Positions 16,898 to 21,056 of a DNA stretch of 21,056 nucleotides are shown here, one piece after another. Location of the stretch: contig LADV01000203.1 of the NCBI GenBank assembly GCA_000961805.1, forward strand, positions 1-21,056, read 5' to 3'. A program made the translations under genes and the position numbers. Origin of the DNA: Peptococcaceae bacterium BRH_c23 (lineage in GTDB: Bacteria; Bacillota_B; Desulfitobacteriia; Desulfitobacteriales; Desulfitobacteriaceae). The stretch's first letter is position 1. Each line of letters starts with the position of its first letter. The notes below the pieces were generated by a model, which saw only the letters and a list, made by a program, of their open reading frames with translations, was not told the origin of the DNA and did no database searches.

Positions 16898-17005
16898 CTA
16901 CGCTTTAACGTTTTTCCTTAACTCTGTCTTTAGAGTCTTACCGCTGACTGTTTTGGGCAATTGCTCAAGGATGATAATACTTTTCGGAACTTTGTATAGT
17001 ACAAC
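16898..17005 (-). pseudogene. C-terminal fossil of an AMP-forming acyl-CoA ligase
   Basis: Immediately after the abfD copy 1 stop, the minus strand reads VVLYKVPKSIIILEQLPKT and then VSGKTLKTELRKNVKA to a TAG at 16898. This is the terminal segment of acyl-CoA synthetases, including the A10 motif PKTxSGK with its catalytic lysine. Only 35 codons of ~550 remain, joined directly to the abfD stop, so a deletion probably removed the rest. An acid-CoA ligase once followed abfD in this operon; the CoA-transferase could now do its work. Confidence 0.78.
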
Positions 17006-18526
17006 CTATTTTACTGAATTTTTAAATTTATCCAGCATCTTTCTTGGTGTCACAGTCTCCCTCTCATAGATGGGAAGTTCTTTATTAATTCCGGCCAGAT
17101 ACTTGGCGATATTCTTCAGACCTTCCAGATCGTACCGGGACATCATAGTAATGGTTTCCATCAATGGAGAGCCACCGCCGTGCATTCCTGCTACCATCTG
17201 TGCTCCGGAGAAATGCGAGCACAGCTGGTTCTCTACCATCCTGAAGCACCTATGTGTGTCTTCGGAGGAAATATTCGGGTTTCTCTTGATATACTTGTTC
17301 ACGAGCGAGCCAGTTTCCTCAGAAAAGAACTCCGCTTCCATGGGCAGGGTGGCACTCAGCCCACCTGCTAGGTCGGCTAGGATACTATACTCATTGTAAA
17401 TCTCTTGACCTGCTAACCGTCTTCCAGCATTGGTAAGAATTTCGTCTGGTACAAAGGAGCCGGATGGGAATTTTACACCGCGGTAGGCACTGGCCTGTCC
17501 TGCAGCAAACACTAGCTCTGCGGTACCGATGATGTGAGAAATCTTTTCCTTAACATGTTCAGCCTTTTGAATTCCATTGTATTCAGCCACGAGTGCCGCT
17601 TGACTGGCCAGAACTTCGGAAACAGCTGTTTTACAGCCTGTGTAGGAGTGTCTATGGAAGTGGGCGAACATCAGGGCCAAGTAGCCCGCATATTGTACAA
17701 CCTCAGGATTCTCTCTGCCGTTCATGAATACTCTTTCGTTAGGTACAAACACATCGTCAAAAATGGTCATCGATTCGACATCACCCACTTCACCCATTGG
17801 CGCCGGCAAGTATTTGCGCTTGCTATGACCACCAGGTAGAGCTATTAGCTTAACACCTTCCCAGTCCGAGGGAATGGCGAAGGCGACAGCATAGTCAGCG
17901 TCCTTTACGCCCATCAAACGCGTCGGCAAAACGATGATTTCATCCGCATAAGGAGCTATTGAGTTACAGATCTTAGCCCCTCTGACAATGATGCCATCCG
18001 GCTTTACATCGACAATCTTTACATACTGATCGGGATCCGCCTGTTCATGCGGCCTCTTCATTCGGTCACCCTTGGTGTCGGTCTGAGCACAGTTGGCCAC
18101 AAGGTCGTTAGCCTGGGAATACTCTAGGTATTTCAGAAATCTCTTGTTGTATACGGTGCCACAAGCCTCGTCCATATCATAGGTAACAACGGCAAGGGCA
18201 TTGAGCGCATCATTTCCCATACATCTTTGGATACACCCGCCCACTCGGTGACACAGCAGTCTCGTCATCCGTTGTTTCTTCAACAAATCATCCATGCTTT
18301 GATGAATGTGGGTATACCGATTGATTTTTTCACCGGTAAGGTGAGATGTTGCAGTACATACCTCCTCATAAGCCGGGTTGTGGGCGCAGTCAAAAGTCTG
18401 TTTTATGACATATAGCCCGCCGTTAATCCAATCACCAGTTCTATCGACTTTTTTACCGTTGATATAAACGTTTGGTTTCATCTTCTTTAGGCGGTCGACA
18501 TAGTTTTTATAAGTTCCTACTGGCAT
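17006..18526 (-). CDS. abfD: 4-Hydroxybutyryl-CoA dehydratase family protein, copy 1
   Basis: A 506-residue member of the AbfD / HpaB flavoprotein family. The [4Fe-4S] ligands of AbfD are all present: Cys98 and Cys102 (GGCIQRCMG), His291 and Cys298 (HRHSYTGCK), with the radical-chemistry Tyr295 and Lys299 beside them. The flavin-site text TDTKGDRMKRPHEQ and VPNERVF is also typical. In the classical enzyme a glutamate precedes MHGAGSP near the C-terminus; here the text is VAGMHGGGSP, so that glutamate (Glu455 in Clostridium aminobutyricum, from memory) appears replaced by Ala446. It is expected to turn 4-hydroxybutyryl-CoA or a related ester into crotonyl-CoA-type product, oxygen-sensitively, in the cytoplasm. 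ATG 18526 follows AGGAGG. Its sigma-54 promoter is ~93 bp upstream. It leads the unit with the zinc dehydrogenase and broken SDR. Confidence 0.85.
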   Translation of the reverse strand: MPVGTYKNYVDRLKKMKPNVYINGKKVDRTGDWINGGLYVIKQTFDCAHNPAYEEVCTATSHLTGEKINRYTHIHQSMDDLLKKQRMTRLLCHRVGGCIQRCMGNDALNALAVVTYDMDEACGTVYNKRFLKYLEYSQANDLVANCAQTDTKGDRMKRPHEQADPDQYVKIVDVKPDGIIVRGAKICNSIAPYADEIIVLPTRLMGVKDADYAVAFAIPSDWEGVKLIALPGGHSKRKYLPAPMGEVGDVESMTIFDDVFVPNERVFMNGRENPEVVQYAGYLALMFAHFHRHSYTGCKTAVSEVLASQAALVAEYNGIQKAEHVKEKISHIIGTAELVFAAGQASAYRGVKFPSGSFVPDEILTNAGRRLAGQEIYNEYSILADLAGGLSATLPMEAEFFSEETGSLVNKYIKRNPNISSEDTHRCFRMVENQLCSHFSGAQMVAGMHGGGSPLMETITMMSRYDLEGLKNIAKYLAGINKELPIYERETVTPRKMLDKFKNSVK

Positions 18527-18618
18527 TTTTTATCCTCCTCGTATTAATTAGTTTTTCCAGTAAATTTGATAAGACCAAAATTTAAATTTTATCATATGAT
18601 TTTGTAAATTCAGTGTAT

Positions 18619-18635
18619 TGCAAAAAACATACCAA
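18619..18635 (-). promoter_or_regulatory. Sigma-54 promoter of abfD copy 1
   Basis: Minus strand TTGGTATGTTTTTTGCA, GG-N10-GC. It differs at one position from the promoter of abfD copy 2, and lies 93 bp before the start codon, as there. Confidence 0.85.
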
Positions 18636-18639
18636 CCAC

Positions 18640-18915
18640 TACCAAAAGTAAAGAAAACTTGGCTGGCGCCCACGAAGACACTGTCTTCGCACGTATTAGC
18701 CTTCTTGCAGACACTGTCTTCGCACGTGTTAACTTAGCGGAGAAGCCATGGCGAAGGCGGCCGCCTTAGTTGCACTTATGCTTCCAGAAAGTATACAACT
18801 GAAAGTTATACTTTCTGACTAGTATAAAGTAAACTTGGCTGGTGCCAAGCCTTCTGATGAAGACAGATACCATAGTTACACTGATACGGACTGATTGTAA
18901 TACTTTATGATTGTA
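18640..18915. repeat. ~267-bp repeat-rich insertion between abfD1 promoter and its enhancer sites
   Basis: Comparison with the abfD copy 2 upstream region shows extra DNA here: promoter-to-enhancer distances are 329 and 372 bp rather than 62 and 105, a difference of exactly 267 for both sites. The insert has a direct repeat AAACTTGGCTGGYGCC at 18655-18670 and 18831-18846; a tandem repeat AGACACTGTCTTCGCACGT at 18676-18694 and 18709-18727, the first inside a 17-bp palindrome (18673-18689); and an 11-bp perfect inverted repeat (18785-18795 / 18807-18817). It has no transposase gene. It could be a miniature transposable element or a repeat cluster; the exact ends are not fixed. Confidence 0.6.
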
Positions 18916-18922
18916 TAAAAGA

Positions 18923-18960
18923 ATCCCCCGAATGGCCTAGAAAGCACGGGGGATAAAGTT
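18923..18960 (-). terminator. Terminator of abfD copy 2
   Basis: ATCCCCCG / CGGGGGAT forms an 8-bp stem (18923-18930, 18947-18954); on the minus strand it is followed by TTCTTTTAT. It lies ~180 bp after the abfD copy 2 stop and would insulate the next promoter. Confidence 0.7.
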
Positions 18961-18963
18961 ATT

Positions 18964-19023
18964 TGTATATTTATAAGATAATTATACTTAATTCGTTCAT
19001 TATAACTGTATACAATAGAGACA
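18964..19023. promoter_or_regulatory. Pair of palindromic activator sites of abfD copy 1
   Basis: TGTAT-ACAATAG-AGACA (19007-19023, one mismatch) and the weaker TGTAT-ATTTATA-AGATA (18964-18980, two mismatches) start 43 bp apart, matching the pair before abfD copy 2. The stretch 19024-19131, up to the abfD copy 2 stop, shows nothing recognisable. Confidence 0.62.
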
Positions 19024-19131
19024 CCATCAGTTTTAATCTTGAATTGCTTTCAGCTTAGTCTTCAATATTGAACGAATCACAATGTAATTAGAGAAGTATG
19101 CCAGCATCAAGAATGGGTATAGTACGTTCAA

Positions 19132-20652
19132 TTACTTTTGAGACTTTTTGAATTTATCTAGCATCCGCCTTGGTGTGACGGTTGCCCGCTCGTATATGGG
19201 CAGGTCCGGATTGATCCCGGCAAGATACTTGGCAATATTCTTCAGGGCTTCGAGGTCGTACGCGCCCATCATCGCAATGGTTTCCATGATAGGAGAACCG
19301 CCGCCGTGCATTCCTGCTACCATCGTTGCTCCGGCAAAATGCGAACAAAGCTGGTTTTCAACCATCCGGAAGCAGCGGTGGGTGTCTTCAGCGGAAATAT
19401 TCGGGTTTCTTATAATGTACTTGTTCACAAGCTCTGCTGTTTCTTCCGCGTAGAACTCCCCTTCGAGCGGCAGGGTGGCACTTAACCCTCCTGCCAGGTC
19501 AGCCAGGATGCTATATTCATTGTATATCTCTTGACCCGCCAACCGTCTGCCGGCATTGGTGAGAATTTCATCCGGCACGAAGGAGCCAGATGGAAATTTT
19601 ACGCCGCGGTAGGCGCTGGCCTGTCCTGCAGCAAACACTAATTCTGCGGTTCCAATGATGTGAGAGATCTTTTCCTTAACGTGTTCTGCTTTTTCAATCC
19701 CGTTGTATTCGGCTACGAGCGCGGCCTGGCTGGCCAAAACTTCGGAAATGGCTGCTTTGCAGCCTGTATAGGAATGTCTGTGAAAGTGCGCGAACATCAA
19801 GGCTAGGTAGCCCGCATATTGAACAACATCAGGATTCTCTAAGCCATTCATGAAAACTCTTTCATTGGGCACGAATACATCGTCAAAGATGGTCATTGAT
19901 TCAACATCACCGACTTCACCCATCGGTGCCAACAGATTTTTCCGTTTGCTATGCCCACCAGGCAAAGCCATCAGTTTGACACCCTCCCAGTCGGCGGGAA
20001 TGGCAAAAGAAACGGCATACGCAGCGTCCTTAGCGCCCATGAAGCGAGTCGGGGTCACAATAATTTCATCCACATAGGGAGCATTAGAGTTACAGATCTT
20101 AGCCCCTCTGACAATGATGCCATCAGGTTTTACTTCTACAATCCTTAAATACTGATCGAGATCCTCCTGTTCATGCGGCCTCTTCATCCGGTGACCCTTG
20201 GTATCGGTTTGAGCACAGTTGCCGACAAGGTCGTTGGCTTGGGTATACTCTAAATATTTCAGGAATCTCTTATTGTATTCGGTGCCACAAGCCTCGTCCA
20301 TGTCATAGGTAACTACTGCAAGTGCATTAAGGGCGTCAATTCCCATACATCTTTGGATACAGCCTCCTACTCTGTGGCAGAGTAGTCTGGTCATCCGTTG
20401 TTTTTTCAGCAAATCATCCATGTTTTGGTGAATATGGGTATATCGATTAATTTTTTCACCGGTCAGGTGAGATGTGGCTGTGCATAATTCCTCATAAGCC
20501 GGGTCGTGGGCGCAGTCAAAGGTCTGCTTCATAACATACAGCCCGCCATTGATCCAATCACCAGTTCTATCGACCTTCTCCCCGTTGATATAGACGTTTG
20601 GTTTCATTTTCTGAAGACGCTCGACATAATTTTCATAAGTACCTACTGGCAT
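19132..20652 (-). CDS. abfD: 4-Hydroxybutyryl-CoA dehydratase family protein, copy 2
   Basis: A 506-residue paralogue of copy 1 with no gaps and about 89% identity by eye (roughly 56 differences). It keeps the iron-sulfur ligands Cys98, Cys102, His291, Cys298 and the neighbouring Tyr295 and Lys299, and has the same VAGMHGGGSP text lacking the usual glutamate. Differences cluster on likely surface positions and in residues 163-241; none hits the cluster motifs. ATG 20652 has GAGGAGG upstream. It is transcribed alone: its own sigma-54 promoter lies 94 bp upstream and a terminator follows. The duplication includes the promoter and activator sites, so both copies should be induced together; why two are kept is unknown. 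Confidence 0.85.
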   Translation of the reverse strand: MPVGTYENYVERLQKMKPNVYINGEKVDRTGDWINGGLYVMKQTFDCAHDPAYEELCTATSHLTGEKINRYTHIHQNMDDLLKKQRMTRLLCHRVGGCIQRCMGIDALNALAVVTYDMDEACGTEYNKRFLKYLEYTQANDLVGNCAQTDTKGHRMKRPHEQEDLDQYLRIVEVKPDGIIVRGAKICNSNAPYVDEIIVTPTRFMGAKDAAYAVSFAIPADWEGVKLMALPGGHSKRKNLLAPMGEVGDVESMTIFDDVFVPNERVFMNGLENPDVVQYAGYLALMFAHFHRHSYTGCKAAISEVLASQAALVAEYNGIEKAEHVKEKISHIIGTAELVFAAGQASAYRGVKFPSGSFVPDEILTNAGRRLAGQEIYNEYSILADLAGGLSATLPLEGEFYAEETAELVNKYIIRNPNISAEDTHRCFRMVENQLCSHFAGATMVAGMHGGGSPIMETIAMMGAYDLEALKNIAKYLAGINPDLPIYERATVTPRRMLDKFKKSQK

Positions 20653-20745
20653 TTTGTATCCTCCTCAAATTATAGTCTCCTAAAATGGTTTTGACTAAAG
20701 TGAAACACTGAAGCCTTATTACATAACCTTTAATTTAAGTCTTAT

Positions 20746-20762
20746 TGCAAAAATCATACCAA
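20746..20762 (-). promoter_or_regulatory. Sigma-54 promoter of abfD copy 2
   Basis: Minus strand TTGGTATGATTTTTGCA with GG-N10-GC spacing; start point expected near 20734. Activator sites lie 62 and 105 bp upstream. Confidence 0.86.
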
Positions 20763-20784
20763 ATACCTCCGAAGTGAAAAAAGC

Positions 20785-20815
20785 CCTCAGAATGGTATAA
20801 AGTTGCTGAGGAAAA
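20785..20815 (-). terminator. Terminator of a gene beyond the right edge
   Basis: CCTCAG / CTGAGG stem (20785-20790, 20806-20811) flanked by A-rich sequence on the left and AAAAAA on the right; on the minus strand it runs into GGCTTTTTT. It may end a minus-strand transcript entering from outside the window, and could also work in the + direction. Confidence 0.65.
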
Positions 20816-20823
20816 AAGTGATT

Positions 20824-20883
20824 TGTATATAATTAATATCATTAAACTGAAATTGCTGGCTTCAGCTGTATACAATAGAGACA
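20824..20883. promoter_or_regulatory. Pair of palindromic activator sites of abfD copy 2
   Basis: TGTAT-ACAATAG-AGACA (20867-20883, one mismatch; 19 bases identical to the copy 1 site) and the weaker TGTAT-ATAATTA-ATATC (20824-20840) start 43 bp apart, 105 and 62 bp from the promoter. Confidence 0.65.
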
Positions 20884-20895
20884 CTCTCACTTCAG

Positions 20896-20915
20896 TTTGT
20901 GATTAATGTCACAAA
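20896..20915. promoter_or_regulatory. CRP/FNR-family-like palindrome
   Basis: TTTGTGA-TTAATG-TCACAAA is a perfect 20-bp palindrome matching the TGTGA-N6-TCACA pattern bound by CRP-type regulators (including HcpR of sulfate reducers). It lies 13 bp beyond the distal abfD copy 2 activator site. The remaining sequence to 21056 has no recognisable gene; one 6-bp inverted repeat (CAAGCT / AGCTTG, 20985-21003) is present. Confidence 0.45.
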
Positions 20916-21056
20916 TTCATAAATCTCAACTGATACTTATAACCATGCAAGAAAACTCCTCAAATTATCCCCAAACGTGATATTCAAGCTTAATTAGAGC
21001 TTGCTAATTTATCGAAAAGTCAAGACTTTGCAAGGGTTTACGGGTAGTTTCTTAAT

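Noticed and set aside
18676..18727. CRISPR array from the repeated 19-mer
   Set aside because: Only two copies, with a 14-base gap and internal palindromes; no cas genes in the window.
20935..20962. Minus-strand gene start (GAGGAG then ATG)
   Set aside because: The reading frame stops after six codons, so at most it is a decayed gene start.

Overview
The window looks like a chromosomal segment of a low-to-moderate GC, Gram-positive anaerobe, probably a Clostridia/Peptococcaceae-type organism of the Desulfosporosinus/Desulfitobacterium kind. This is inferred from the SAM-I riboswitch, strong AGGAGG ribosome sites with several TTG/GTG starts, a sigma-54 regulatory style, oxygen-sensitive 4-hydroxybutyryl-CoA dehydratase (AbfD) type enzymes and a fossil of formyl-tetrahydrofolate ligase. 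No 16S or other taxonomic marker is present.

Layout. (1) 1-2650: a methionine unit on the + strand: the 3' part of a SAM-I riboswitch with its terminator, metY (O-acetylhomoserine sulfhydrylase) and metA (homoserine O-acetyltransferase), closed by a hairpin. (2) 2650-3265: a gene graveyard with an unidentified ORF fragment, the 3' end of a broken tRNA, a hairpin, and a C-terminal fossil of fhs. (3) 3266-4678: a PAS / AAA+ / Fis-type sigma-54 activator (- strand). (4) 4896-6560: maoC-like, crotonase, maoC-like (- strand), preceded by an acyl-CoA dehydrogenase fossil. (5) 7000-9093: thiolase and 3-hydroxybutyryl-CoA dehydrogenase (- strand). (6) 9929-11263: 4-hydroxybutyrate CoA-transferase-like gene (+ strand), convergent with (7) a TRAP transporter dctPQM (11489-14481, - strand). 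(8) 14920-20652: two ~89% identical AbfD-family dehydratase genes, a zinc alcohol dehydrogenase and a frameshifted short-chain dehydrogenase (- strand).

How it fits together. The enzymes form a coherent route: TRAP uptake of an organic acid, CoA transfer (AbfT-like), dehydration/isomerisation to crotonyl-CoA (AbfD-like), hydration (crotonase), oxidation (Hbd) and thiolysis to two acetyl-CoA. The most striking feature is the shared control. Five units have a -24/-12 promoter with exact GG-N10-GC spacing, and a sixth (maoC unit) has GG-N10-GA. Upstream lie copies of a 17-bp palindrome, TGTAT-N7-ATACA, usually in pairs 33 or 43 bp apart, with the nearer copy 62-63 bp from the -24 element in four units (after discounting a 267-bp insertion in front of one abfD copy). 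Another copy overlaps the probable promoter of the sigma-54 activator gene, which makes that protein the natural candidate for the regulator. I read this as a local sigma-54 regulon for 4-hydroxybutyrate-like acid catabolism.

The intergenic spaces carry several decayed genes (fhs, acyl-CoA dehydrogenase, nitronate monooxygenase, AMP-forming acyl-CoA ligase, two SDRs), so the cluster was once larger and has been remodelled. Identifications rest on reading motifs by eye; no database search was possible.
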